From the NCBI RefSeq assembly GCF_000293805.1, contig NZ_AMBZ01000001.1, forward strand, positions 62,001 to 126,000: DNA of 64,000 bases, in the 5' to 3' direction. Within the stretch, counting starts at the first letter, position 1; each line of letters begins with the position of its first letter. The notes beneath the pieces were generated by a model. It was not told the DNA's origin and ran no database searches. It saw only the letters and a program-made list of their open reading frames with translations. The DNA comes from Paenibacillus alvei DSM 29. GTDB lineage: Bacteria; Bacillota; Bacilli; Paenibacillales; Paenibacillaceae. The position numbers and the translations under genes are program-made. Positions 51,619 through 60,288 of this stretch are shown here, piece after piece.

Positions 51619-51856
51619 CGCTCTGCTCCTCGATCATCTCTTCCCAGTCATTTATCAACTGCCGTAAATAACTTGCTGCATTATCGTTGGAGAACAACTC
51701 TTTTCGATCAATGACATATTTGACGATATAGTTCCCGTTTAATTTAATTCCGAATTGAAGCTTTCCAGCCTTGTCATAACAGCGCATGAAGTTATTTCCG
51801 AATTCGATTGTTTCTGGCGTTTCTACTTCCCAATATTTTTTGCCCACTTTTATCAT
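51608..51856 (-). CDS. Hypothetical phage protein, 82 residues
   Basis: Starts at ATG 51856. It is a beta-rich protein (IKVGKKYWEVETPETIEFGNNFMRCYDKAGKLQFGIKL) with an acidic end (EEMIEEQSDDD). The longer frame to 51940 is not supported by a ribosome site. No family is known. Confidence 0.55.
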   Translation of the reverse strand: MIKVGKKYWEVETPETIEFGNNFMRCYDKAGKLQFGIKLNGNYIVKYVIDRKELFSNDNAASYLRQLINDWEEMIEEQSDDD

Positions 51857-52019
51857 CCTCTTTTCTCTTCTCTCTTTTTCTCTCGCGCAACCGTTAAGGA
51901 CGTGGGAGGGAAGGGGGTGCCGCAAAATCAGTAGCGGCAACCTTCTCTCTCCCTTACGGTTACCTTAATAGATTAGTCATTATGTCTATACATATAATCG
52001 CGTGTATATATAAGGGATG

Positions 52020-52166
52020 CGGCAAGCACCATGAAATTATGATCATTGCCGTTCGGCATAATGTACATCGACCATGATCGTTACCGCTCGGCAACAACCA
52101 TAAAAATTATGATCATTGCCGATCATCGGCAAGTTTTGTATTCGGCATCAATCATGGTCGTTGCCG
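52020..52166. repeat. Iteron array, 34-38-base repeats, candidate origin
   Basis: Units begin CGGCAA or CGGCAT at 52020, 52054, 52089 and 52127/52143 and contain ATGATCATTGCCG-like boxes at 52039, 52074, 52109 and 52154 (ATGATCATTGCCG, ATGATCGTTACCG, ATGATCATTGCCG, ATGGTCGTTGCCG). The first three boxes are exactly 35 bases apart. The array lies beside the primase-helicase gene, and its last unit enters that gene's 3' end. It is in an otherwise gene-free stretch (51857-52147). Confidence 0.75.
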
Positions 52167-54418
52167 TTATCTTCATCCGACTTGATGACAACATTGCCGT
52201 TGTTTCGATCGATTTTGAAACCGTATTTTGTGATCCAGCTCCGAATAGTGCGATCAGGGACTTCTTTGCCGGTTGATGAGAACCAGTCCTGCAAATCTTT
52301 GACCGTCGGTGGCTCTCCCATGTTGCAGTTTGCTACAGCGTCTGCAAACTCCTCAGCCTTGCTGCGACGCTCTTCCTTTGCCTTTTCTTTTCGTTTTCCG
52401 GTCGCTTTCTGCCATGGTGGTTTCGATTCACCCTCCGGCTCGATGTCTTTCAGGCTGCCGACGTCGTCCACACGGTGAATAGGATACTGGAACCACATGT
52501 TTACGGGCGGAAACTTGGCGTATTCCCGCAGCGTCCCCTCGACGCGCCAAGCGGATCGATTACGGACAGCCTCCAAAGCGCGTTTAATCTCCACCTGCGC
52601 TGCCTCTTGCTCTGTGTTGTAGATTGCGCGCTTGGCATGCTCCTCCATCGCCTTGGCGCTCAATTCGTCATCCTGGGAGACATGATCCTGCAAATAGGTA
52701 GGGTTGTGCTTTTCAAAGAACCTTTTATAAATGGCACAGATGGCCTTGTTCTCTTCCTGTTTTAGCAGAGCCTCGGTTAAATCTAGCTCTACCAAGTCAA
52801 TCAGTGCGTCTGGATCCCGAGCAAATACACCGGAGCCACTGGCTCTATCCATCGATTTCTTGCCGCCCTGAGAACCCTTAGAATGGTGATGGCAATAGAT
52901 GACGCTTGCGCCGAGCTCGGTCGCTATCTTGTCAAATTGGTTCGTGAAATGAGCCATTTGATCTGCGCTGTTCTCGTCGCCGGTAAGCACCTTATAGATC
53001 GGGTCAATTATGATAGCAATGTAGCCTTTCTTGGCCGCTCGCCGGATTAGCTTCGGTGCCAGTTTGTCCATCGGCACCGACTTACCCCGCAAATTCCAGA
53101 TATCGATATTGCCAATATACCTAGGCGGTATCCCCAGAGCCTTGTACACGTCTTTGAATCGATGCAAGCAACTAGGCCGGTCGAGTTCCAAATTGACGTA
53201 TAGCACCCTACCCTGTGAGCATTGCCAAATCAGCCACTTGATGCCTTCCGCTATGGCTATAGTGAGCTCAATCAAGCTGAAAGACTTCCCAGCTTTTGAC
53301 GGCCCTGCGATTAGCATTTTATGTCCCTGCCGTAGTACGCCATCGATAAGCGGCGGAGCCAGTTTCGGCATGTCGTTCCAATAATCTGTCAGTCCTTCTG
53401 GATCCGGCAGATCGTCGTTCACATCTTCGATCCAGTTCTGCCATTCATCCCAGCTGCTCTTACCGATATTAGTATCGATGATAAATTGCTTTTTCTCTTT
53501 ACGTTCAACGCCTGGCATACGGGACAGCCTGGATGGATTCCGGTTCTGATTATCAATGTTTAAGCCGTTCTTTTTACAAACGTTGTATAGGTAGTCAACG
53601 CGCTTCCGGTATTCGTCATAGTTGGCCGCATCGATGCGAACAATTGCGTGGATACTCTTGCCGCCGCTGTATACCATTACGGCAATTGGTAGATCCAGCT
53701 CGCGCATAATGGCGTTCTGCTTTTCGATGTCCATTGTGTCTGACTCAACCAACGCATAGCGGAAATCGCTGACGTTCTCGTTTTTGACGCCCTTACCATC
53801 AAGAGGATTAAATCGGATCCATGCACCTGCTGCCGAATTGTAGTCACCTAGGACAGCTCCAACATCGCCATTACATTCATTCAGAGCCTGGATCAGCTCA
53901 CCGGCTGTCCGATCCCATGCACCCTTGGTGGGCAGATATTTTCCATCGTCATTCTGCCAGGTATCAACGACATAGCCGACATTCTCGGACGCCTCAAATA
54001 ATGTTGCCAGATAGGTAGTGAGCTGCTGGACAGGGTTCCAATCTACTGGTTCATGAATCTCCTTGCCCTCAATCCAATTTTTATCAACGACAACATACTC
54101 ATCGTTGCCAGCAATCTCATCGTTCCAATCCAGTTCATGATCGTCTCTAGCCCTGCGAGGCATCCATCCGTTGTCCTTGGCCAACTGAGTAATCGTGGCG
54201 CCTGTCACCGGCAAGCCGGATCCCTCAAACGTCGTCCATTTCTTGAAGCATTCTCCAGGATGATACCTGCCGCCGTCCCGTTTACTCCAGTCGTCCCAAT
54301 CACTGGCTGTATAGCCTTCATATTTTAGCGCCATGCCGACGTTGATCCATTCTTGATAACTTAGAAAGGCCGGATCAATGTAGGTCAGCAGGGCAATCAG
54401 ATCCAATTTATGTTCCAT
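52148..54418 (-). CDS. Phage primase-helicase (RepA-like AAA ATPase)
   Basis: About 756 residues. ATG 54418 follows AGGTGGA. The N terminus has a PriCT-type domain (FLSYQEWINVGMALKYEGYTASDWDDWSKRD); the middle has primase-like sequence (VMVYSGGKSIHAIVRIDAANYDEY); the C-terminal half is a RepA/RecA-like helicase with Walker A (AGPSKAGKSFS) and a following acidic and HHH segment (YCHHHSKGSQGG). The C terminus contains an HTH-like part (PPTVKDLQDWFSSTGKEVPDRTIRSWITKYG). It should start and drive phage DNA replication. The adjacent iterons support an initiation role. Confidence 0.87.
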   Translation of the reverse strand: MEHKLDLIALLTYIDPAFLSYQEWINVGMALKYEGYTASDWDDWSKRDGGRYHPGECFKKWTTFEGSGLPVTGATITQLAKDNGWMPRRARDDHELDWNDEIAGNDEYVVVDKNWIEGKEIHEPVDWNPVQQLTTYLATLFEASENVGYVVDTWQNDDGKYLPTKGAWDRTAGELIQALNECNGDVGAVLGDYNSAAGAWIRFNPLDGKGVKNENVSDFRYALVESDTMDIEKQNAIMRELDLPIAVMVYSGGKSIHAIVRIDAANYDEYRKRVDYLYNVCKKNGLNIDNQNRNPSRLSRMPGVERKEKKQFIIDTNIGKSSWDEWQNWIEDVNDDLPDPEGLTDYWNDMPKLAPPLIDGVLRQGHKMLIAGPSKAGKSFSLIELTIAIAEGIKWLIWQCSQGRVLYVNLELDRPSCLHRFKDVYKALGIPPRYIGNIDIWNLRGKSVPMDKLAPKLIRRAAKKGYIAIIIDPIYKVLTGDENSADQMAHFTNQFDKIATELGASVIYCHHHSKGSQGGKKSMDRASGSGVFARDPDALIDLVELDLTEALLKQEENKAICAIYKRFFEKHNPTYLQDHVSQDDELSAKAMEEHAKRAIYNTEQEAAQVEIKRALEAVRNRSAWRVEGTLREYAKFPPVNMWFQYPIHRVDDVGSLKDIEPEGESKPPWQKATGKRKEKAKEERRSKAEEFADAVANCNMGEPPTVKDLQDWFSSTGKEVPDRTIRSWITKYGFKIDRNNGNVVIKSDEDNGNDHD

Positions 54419-54442
54419 ATTTTCCACCTGCAATTAATGTAC

Positions 54443-55047
54443 TTATTTCTGTGCCTTTCCGCGCTTACTCCGCTTTCGTTCGCCGACTTTGCGGTAAATG
54501 TCCGCTATAATAATTCCAGTTCGAGTGAGCTCGGCGTTCTCTCGTACCAAACCATTTTTATTCATTACAGCGAGTTGAGCTCGGGATACCAAAATCAAAT
54601 TATCCGGTTCAAAATTGCGTCGGTTCCCATCTCCAAAGATAACAACATGCCCTTTTGGTACAGTACGGCCATTATGCTTTTCCCAAATTATTAAGTGCTT
54701 ACCACGCCATCGATTAGGATCCGCAATCTTAATGTCAACATACTCGTCACCATTGACCCTTTCCGAGCCGACAGGCACATAGTTGTGAGGCTTATGACCT
54801 TTTTTGAATTGCGTATCTACCCCACCTTGACATAATCCCTTTTTCCTTTGTTGAAAGGAACACTGCCTTGTTTGAATCTCGCGTCAATACCGCTCTTGAA
54901 CCCATTGTTTTTAATGAAAGCGCGAATTTGTGAATGTTTAAGTTCTACACCGAACCTCGTATTGAATAATGTGGTTAATTCGGGAACCAAACGACCATTA
55001 ACATTATCGCGAATAAACTCTTTTTGTTCTGGAGAGTACCGGAACAT
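54443..55047 (-). pseudogene. HNH homing-type endonuclease, frameshifted
   Basis: Two frames together give a full HNH protein. The first (55047-54817) holds a helical DNA-binding start (YSPEQKEFIRDNVNGRLVPELTTLFNTRFG, HSQIRAFIKNNGFKSG) up to VPFNKG. At a GGAAAAAGGG run near 54840 the gene must pass to the -1 frame, which continues with DTQFKKGHKPHNYVPVGSERV and the HNH core (DPNRWRGKHLIIWEKHNGRTVPKGHVVIFGDGNRRNFEPDNLILV). It is either a decayed gene or an error; the shift does not look programmed. It inserts between replication genes. Confidence 0.75.
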
Positions 55048-55050
55048 CTA

Positions 55051-55281
55051 TTAACCCTCCAGCATTCTAGGAATAGTTGTATCTGCATTCATTCTGTCAT
55101 CAACGAGCTTCTTAGCTTCTAACACAAGAGTCCCGTTTGCGATAATTTGAGAGGCGACACTGGTTACAGCCTTTGCTCTATTAATTTCGTCAGCCAACTT
55201 TTCTCCGGTCATTTCTTCATCACTCAAGCGTTCAAGTTGAGCGAATAAATGGTTGTTCAGATCACCCAAAGTGTTTCGCAT
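55051..55281 (-). CDS. Hypothetical phage protein, 76 residues
   Basis: Starts at ATG 55281 with GGAGGTTG upstream. It is a helical protein (LNNHLFAQLERLSDEEMTGEKLADEINRAKAV, ASQIIANGTLVLEAKKL), resembling small phage proteins encoded near replication genes. The role is unknown. Confidence 0.65.
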   Translation of the reverse strand: MRNTLGDLNNHLFAQLERLSDEEMTGEKLADEINRAKAVTSVASQIIANGTLVLEAKKLVDDRMNADTTIPRMLEG

Positions 55282-55308
55282 GTTCAACCTCCGGTTAATT
55301 TGTTTTGA

Positions 55309-55698
55309 CTATCGCGGCAATCTAGCAGGAGTAACCTTCAATGCCCAGTCGCGGCCTTCTGTGGTGTTTAACCACTCTTCAAATTTCGCCGAATGATTAA
55401 CACGTTTTACTCCAGATAGCTCCTTAAGTTCATTCAGAGGCAGCATTTTATGTCCTTGACCATGAATAGACACTTCATAAATACCTGTTGTCTTACCTTT
55501 CGACTTATAAGTTGCGTATGCACAGCATTTGATTCTGCGATCAACGACCACTTTCCAGCCACACTTGCAGCTGCGAGTAAAAACCTCATCCTCAATAATT
55601 AAGGATCCTTCGGATGGTGTTCCGCCGATTTTGTCATTTCCGCATTCAGGGCAATTGTTATATTTTTTCATTAATGCGCTTGATTCTCGAATGTCCAA
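55309..55698 (-). CDS. DUF3797-family phage protein
   Basis: A 129-residue protein with two CxxC-type pairs (NNCPECGNDKIGG, CKCGWKV) and a C-terminal stretch (NHSAKFEEWLNTTEGRDWALKV), the pattern of DUF3797 proteins in Bacillus-group phages. It probably binds zinc; the function is unknown. Confidence 0.75.
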   Translation of the reverse strand: MDIRESSALMKKYNNCPECGNDKIGGTPSEGSLIIEDEVFTRSCKCGWKVVVDRRIKCCAYATYKSKGKTTGIYEVSIHGQGHKMLPLNELKELSGVKRVNHSAKFEEWLNTTEGRDWALKVTPARLPR

Positions 55699-55710
55699 TT
55701 TTGCTTCCTC

Positions 55711-55977
55711 CTAGACTTTTTTGTCCGATGATTTACGCTTGATTCCTGGTATCGGATCGTAATATCCAGCAAGCTCAAGCTGGCGCTGCGCCTTGCGGAA
55801 AACATAATCAATGTTCTCGCCTGATCTAATGGTTCCGTCATTTTCAAGATGCTTGCAAGGAATCCAGACGTTTTGGTTTGTACCGCCAAGCGTAAAACGT
55901 CTGGCGGCACACCCTTTATAATTGCGATTGATCAGTCCGAGTCGTATCCCTTTATAAAACTGAATCTTTAGCTCCAT
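55711..55977 (-). CDS. Hypothetical phage protein, 88 residues
   Basis: A basic protein with the pattern IQFYKGIRLGLINRNYKGCAARRFTLGGTNQNVWIPCKHL. It stops 1 base from the helicase stop on the other side and is cotranscribed. It has no known fold. Confidence 0.6.
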   Translation of the reverse strand: MELKIQFYKGIRLGLINRNYKGCAARRFTLGGTNQNVWIPCKHLENDGTIRSGENIDYVFRKAQRQLELAGYYDPIPGIKRKSSDKKV

Positions 55978-58578
55978 TTATTCCCCACGGTACTCTTTAG
56001 GATTGATTCCATCTGGAACGCGCCATCCATTGCCAGCAATGCGATCAATCAAGCGCTTGGCCGAATCAAAGGCCCAGGTTCCAACGTGTTCAAATCCACG
56101 TTGCTCCAAGAAACGGATTTGCTTCGGAGTGGTCAGACCTTCTTCACGACGTTTATCCAATCGTTCGAGCAGCTTCGTAGCTTTACCAGCGTTATGAATG
56201 TCGTCAGGCATAATACCCAGCTTCTCAAGCGTCTTTATTTGTGCATCACTAGGTGGTGCCATTTCCCAACCGAACGATGGAACATAGCTTGCCAGATCCT
56301 CGGCTTGAATGCTCATTTCGAACTGCAGCGGATCCACGAGCTTACGCTTGCGGCGTTTCATCTCTTCTAGTTGCTTGGCCAATGCTTCCTCGCGCTGAGC
56401 AATGACATCTTCGGCAGCCTGTTTCTCCACCGTCTCAAGATCCAGCGGAATGCCTGCCTCTTCGATCTGCTTGGTCATGGCCTTGGCAATCTCTTCGTTC
56501 TCAGCAATCAAATGAGCCGGATGGCAGAGCTCGTGACGCTCGGTGTGCCACAAGAAATCTAGTAATAGTAATTCAGTTTTGCTAGGGAACAGTCGGGTAC
56601 CACGCCCAATCATCTGGCTATATAAGCTGCGAACCTTTGTTGGCCGCAAGACCACAACACAATCCACACTAGGGCAGTCCCAGCCTTCTGTGAGCAGCAT
56701 GGAATTGCACAGGACGTTATACTTCCCGCTGTCAAAGTCGGCCAGCACTTCCGCCCTATCCTGCGATTCACCATTTACTTCAGCTGCCTTGAATCCAATC
56801 TCGTTCAGGATCCGTGTAAACTTCTGTGAAGTCTTGACGAGCGGAAGGAACACGACGATTTTCCTATCCTTGGCCACTTTCCACATTTCAGCAGCAATTG
56901 AATCAAGATACGGATCCAATGCTGTGCCCAAGTCGCTACTTTTGAAGTCACCCGCCTGCTGGCCAACAGCAGATAGATCCAGCTTGAGAGGAATAGTCAT
57001 GGCCTTGATTGGGCTAAGATACCCTTCCTTGATAGCCTTGGGCAGCGTATACTCATAAGCCAAACTTTCGAAGTAAGCGCCCAGGTTGCGCATGTCGCCG
57101 CGATCCGGCGTAGCCGTCACGCCCAGCACATTGGCTCCCTCGAAGTATTGCAAGACACGTTGATAACTGTCAGATATACAATGGTGCGCTTCGTCTATGA
57201 TGATCGTGTCAAAAAAGTCCTTATTGAATTGCTGCAGCCGTTTTTCTCGCATCATCGTCTGCACGCTGCCAACAACAACACGGTACCAGCTGCCGATCGA
57301 TGTCTGTTCAGCTTTCTCAGTTGCTGTCTTTAATCCAGTTGATTTCTCCAACTTGTCAGAAGCCTGGTCAAGCAGCTCACTCCGGTGGGCAAGGACGAGC
57401 ACACGCTCGCCCAGCCTTACCCGATCCTCTATCACCTTTGAAAATACAATCGTCTTCCCGCAATTATGAGTAATTGTAAAGTCATCCAGTAAGTATCGAT
57501 TGTCACCATCGACAGTTATCCCAACATAGTTTCCTGCATCCACTTTTTCAATTTGAAACCCTGTACGAAGGACATCTTTTTTCTGTTTTCTCGTTGCTGA
57601 TTGTTTCTTTTTCACTCGACATGGGATGAATGAACAGTCACCACTGATTGAAACTCGATAATAAATTCCGGAAAAACCATCCTGACACCGTTTTGTTGTT
57701 TCTGTAAGATAGGCCGCCAAACCAACTGACCGACACATAAAAACCAAATCAGAAGCTAATTCATGTGATTTTGAAACAAAATCATATCCGCCTACTGTAT
57801 AATGACCGTCTGTGTCCAAAAGCCCCGCAATAACTTCTAAGCGATAATCTATAGGTAAGGTTTTATATTTTTGAGGAACAAACTTATCACCTGATCCACA
57901 TCTTCGTAACCCTAAATCAGATAAGACCTGATGTAGCTTTCCTCCTTTGCAGCCGACACTACCACCTTTAAAGACATACGTTGATGCTTTGCCCGCTGGT
58001 TTTTTTTCTAACCACATTCCCCAGTGCTGGGCTTCACGCTCTAACTCTTCTGCAATTTCTTCATGAGGCGTTGTTACATTTATTGAATGTTTTAGTCCAC
58101 CATCACCAAGCATGACCCCAAGAATATAAGGTGATAGAGGTAACTTATTCTTTTCAGCTTCTGGGAAGCTTTTAATAGCCGAACTGCGAATCAATTTATG
58201 CAAATGTTTCTTATTGTTGCTCCATAGTTGCCATTCTTCAACTGTTACATCACATAATTCACCAGTCGTTGTATGGATCAGGGTCAGTTTATGATCAGCA
58301 GTTACGACGAAAGCTTTTCCCTTAACAGGGGTCACTCGATATAAATCAGAGTGACCTTTTTGAATATGAAGAACATTTCTAAGACCTCCGTCTGCCCCTA
58401 GCAAATGATCCCCTAGTCGAATATCTTGGACTTTAATGCTCTCACCATTTGCTAGTAATAGCTGCTCATCTTCTGCATGACATCCTGTCGGAAGGACAAG
58501 TAACGTTCGTTGAACACCCTTTTCCCACTCGCTTTGAATCGACTGACGCGCCTCCTGCTGATAGTTTCTAAGTTCCAT
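55978..58578 (-). CDS. SF2 DEAD/DEAH helicase interrupted by an intein
   Basis: The 866-codon frame encodes a 526-residue helicase plus a 340-residue intein at residues 33-372. After splicing, LPTG joins CGKT to rebuild Walker A (LPTGCGKT). Other motifs are DEAH (TIIIDEAHHC), VTATP, and QMIGRGTR. Such SSL2-like helicases unwind DNA in phage replication or repair. Long helical sequence at the C terminus (KQLEEMKRRKRKL) and a SAP-like end (LTTPKQIRFLEQRGFEHVG) follow. It lies between replication genes in the early operon. Confidence 0.93.
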   Translation of the reverse strand: MELRNYQQEARQSIQSEWEKGVQRTLLVLPTGCHAEDEQLLLANGESIKVQDIRLGDHLLGADGGLRNVLHIQKGHSDLYRVTPVKGKAFVVTADHKLTLIHTTTGELCDVTVEEWQLWSNNKKHLHKLIRSSAIKSFPEAEKNKLPLSPYILGVMLGDGGLKHSINVTTPHEEIAEELEREAQHWGMWLEKKPAGKASTYVFKGGSVGCKGGKLHQVLSDLGLRRCGSGDKFVPQKYKTLPIDYRLEVIAGLLDTDGHYTVGGYDFVSKSHELASDLVFMCRSVGLAAYLTETTKRCQDGFSGIYYRVSISGDCSFIPCRVKKKQSATRKQKKDVLRTGFQIEKVDAGNYVGITVDGDNRYLLDDFTITHNCGKTIVFSKVIEDRVRLGERVLVLAHRSELLDQASDKLEKSTGLKTATEKAEQTSIGSWYRVVVGSVQTMMREKRLQQFNKDFFDTIIIDEAHHCISDSYQRVLQYFEGANVLGVTATPDRGDMRNLGAYFESLAYEYTLPKAIKEGYLSPIKAMTIPLKLDLSAVGQQAGDFKSSDLGTALDPYLDSIAAEMWKVAKDRKIVVFLPLVKTSQKFTRILNEIGFKAAEVNGESQDRAEVLADFDSGKYNVLCNSMLLTEGWDCPSVDCVVVLRPTKVRSLYSQMIGRGTRLFPSKTELLLLDFLWHTERHELCHPAHLIAENEEIAKAMTKQIEEAGIPLDLETVEKQAAEDVIAQREEALAKQLEEMKRRKRKLVDPLQFEMSIQAEDLASYVPSFGWEMAPPSDAQIKTLEKLGIMPDDIHNAGKATKLLERLDKRREEGLTTPKQIRFLEQRGFEHVGTWAFDSAKRLIDRIAGNGWRVPDGINPKEYRGE
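57463..58482 (-). other. Mini-homing-type intein with LAGLIDADG domain, in Walker A
   Basis: 340 residues from C1 (CHAEDEQLLLANGE) to HN (TITHN) followed by +1 Cys. Block A is seen in the start and block B in VTADHKLT. Endonuclease motifs are LGVMLGDGGL and IAGLLDTDGHY, both with the Asp of active LAGLIDADG enzymes. The DNA is visibly richer in A/T than the surrounding helicase. The insertion point between G and C of the P-loop is a classic intein site, since any uncut protein is inactive. Confidence 0.93.
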
Positions 58579-58587
58579 GACGCCCTC

Positions 58588-59178
58588 CTAAAACTGGCCA
58601 GGCGTGAAGCCTCCACCCTGCTGGTTCGTTGGGAATGGGGCTTGATATTGCGCCTGCTGTTGAGGAGGTTGGTTATATTGTTGCTGTGGTTGTTGCTGAT
58701 AGCTCTGTTGCGTTTGCTGTGGCTGGATAGCGTTTCCTTGCACTTGCTTCAAGTATTCATCGTATGGATAAAATCGTTTGACTTGATTGTTTACAAGTTC
58801 TCGGCCATCCTTCTTGTACTTGTGATGTTCGATTTGGCAACGACCTTTTGCACCAATCACAGCATTCCAGTTCATGCGCAATGGCTCGCCCTTCTTCTTC
58901 TGCCCAATCGCGCTAAAGAATGCGGACAACAGCCCTTCTGTTTTGGTGTGAAGGAAGAGGTTGTGGAAGATTGTTACATCACCATTTTGCGGGCAATGTA
59001 TCTTCAATTCCAACTTAGCCTGGTTGCAGGCTGGCATCTTGTCGCTACCCGTAAAACGACCACGTTCAAACTTTGTGACTGTGAAGTTATAATCCCCTTC
59101 TGGCAAGAGAACAAAATCCCCGCCGTCCTTGACAATTTCGTCATCCCATCCAAGTTCACGTTCAATATTTTGGCTCAT
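58588..59178 (-). CDS. DUF669 phage protein, ssDNA-binding candidate
   Basis: A 196-residue protein. Residues 1-130 (ELGWDDEIVKDGGDFVLLPEGDYNFTVTKFERGRFTGSDKMPACNQAKLELKI) are the DUF669 domain; the rest is Gln/Pro-rich, like the disordered tail of SSB proteins, ending in GGGFTPGQF. It follows the Sak4-like ATPase, a pairing known for phage single-strand annealing systems. Assignment to ssDNA binding is inference. Confidence 0.8.
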   Translation of the reverse strand: MSQNIERELGWDDEIVKDGGDFVLLPEGDYNFTVTKFERGRFTGSDKMPACNQAKLELKIHCPQNGDVTIFHNLFLHTKTEGLLSAFFSAIGQKKKGEPLRMNWNAVIGAKGRCQIEHHKYKKDGRELVNNQVKRFYPYDEYLKQVQGNAIQPQQTQQSYQQQPQQQYNQPPQQQAQYQAPFPTNQQGGGFTPGQF

Positions 59179-59199
59179 GTATAATTCCTCCCGTTGTTA

Positions 59200-60288
59200 T
59201 TAATTAAATGGAATCTGATTTCTAGCTTCCTGAATCATCCCGAATACTTGAGGCCATGCCCCTACCAGTACGCCCTCAATAAAACCTGAGTCATAGTTGG
59301 CAATAGGCGTATCAACTGGATAGTATCCTTTTTGACTCACAACAATCTGAATCTCATACTCTTTCACCTGGTGTTGAATCATCAGATCCCGTAGAGACGG
59401 TGGTATATTAGGATTCAACTCGTATCCTTCGGCAACTGGCTGTTGTGCCTGTTGCGGCTGCTGCACTTCCGTCTGGATAGAGGGTTGCTGCACAGGCTGT
59501 GTCGGCGTATTTACTACAGGCGGCGGTGTCACCGGTACTGCAGACGCTGCTGCCTGTACAGAACCGGTGAAAATATGTGCAATATGTGCATAGTCCAATG
59601 GGAACTCATCCGGTAGTCCGTGACGATTTTTCGCATCCCATGCAGGGTGATGAGTAGCGTAGACCGTGCGGGCACCTCCCTGCGCCTTGTGCTTGCGACC
59701 TTTGTCATCTGCGGCAACGCTGAATGTCTTGTAATTGATAAACAGCACCATATCCGCCCATTCCTTAACCAGCGGCGCCGTTCGGGAGCTGGTCTTTTGT
59801 CCAAGTTTGAGCTGATAGCGGTCATACGACCCCATCTCGTCCGGCTGCTCAAATTTCACGATTTGGGCATGCGCAACGAGAACGACATTGATACCTGCTT
59901 CAACAACATCGCTGAGCAGATTCAGGAAACGGCCGAATTCTTCGGATACATAAACATATCCCTTTCCGTATCCAAAATCTTCGACGCCCTTTTTCCCGTG
60001 CTGGGCGCAGATACTTTCCACGCACATCATTTCAGCCCAGTCAATCGTATCGATAACCAACGTCCCGAACCTGCCAGCCTGCTGCTTCACCCAGCCGACT
60101 TGTTGATTGATCATTTCCCAACTTGAAGGCTTCTTAACACGTTGAACGTCCATCTCTGTGGTGGATCCTTCTGTATCAATAAAGATCGGATTGGGAAACT
60201 GTGCCGCTAAGCAAGATTTCCCGATCCCCTCCGGACCGTAAAGAACAACCTTCTTTGCCTTCTTTACTTTTCCGCTGATCACTTCCAT
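59200..60288 (-). CDS. Sak4-like RecA-family ATPase
   Basis: A 362-residue protein. Walker A is YGPEGIGKSCLA, Walker B-like TLVIDTIDWAEMM, and a RecA-like core runs to about residue 240 (HAQIVKFEQPDEMGSYDRYQLKLGQKTS). The rest is Pro/Gln rich. Phage nucleotide-binding proteins of this kind (AAA_24/Sak4) promote recombination with ssDNA-binding protein. The ATG overlaps the previous stop (TAATG). Confidence 0.85.
   Translation of the reverse strand: MEVISGKVKKAKKVVLYGPEGIGKSCLAAQFPNPIFIDTEGSTTEMDVQRVKKPSSWEMINQQVGWVKQQAGRFGTLVIDTIDWAEMMCVESICAQHGKKGVEDFGYGKGYVYVSEEFGRFLNLLSDVVEAGINVVLVAHAQIVKFEQPDEMGSYDRYQLKLGQKTSSRTAPLVKEWADMVLFINYKTFSVAADDKGRKHKAQGGARTVYATHHPAWDAKNRHGLPDEFPLDYAHIAHIFTGSVQAAASAVPVTPPPVVNTPTQPVQQPSIQTEVQQPQQAQQPVAEGYELNPNIPPSLRDLMIQHQVKEYEIQIVVSQKGYYPVDTPIANYDSGFIEGVLVGAWPQVFGMIQEARNQIPFN

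Noticed and set aside
58510-59184. 224-codon rightward open frame opposite the DUF669 gene
   Set aside because: It is Leu-rich antisense of a Gln-rich real gene with a good ribosome site and family match.
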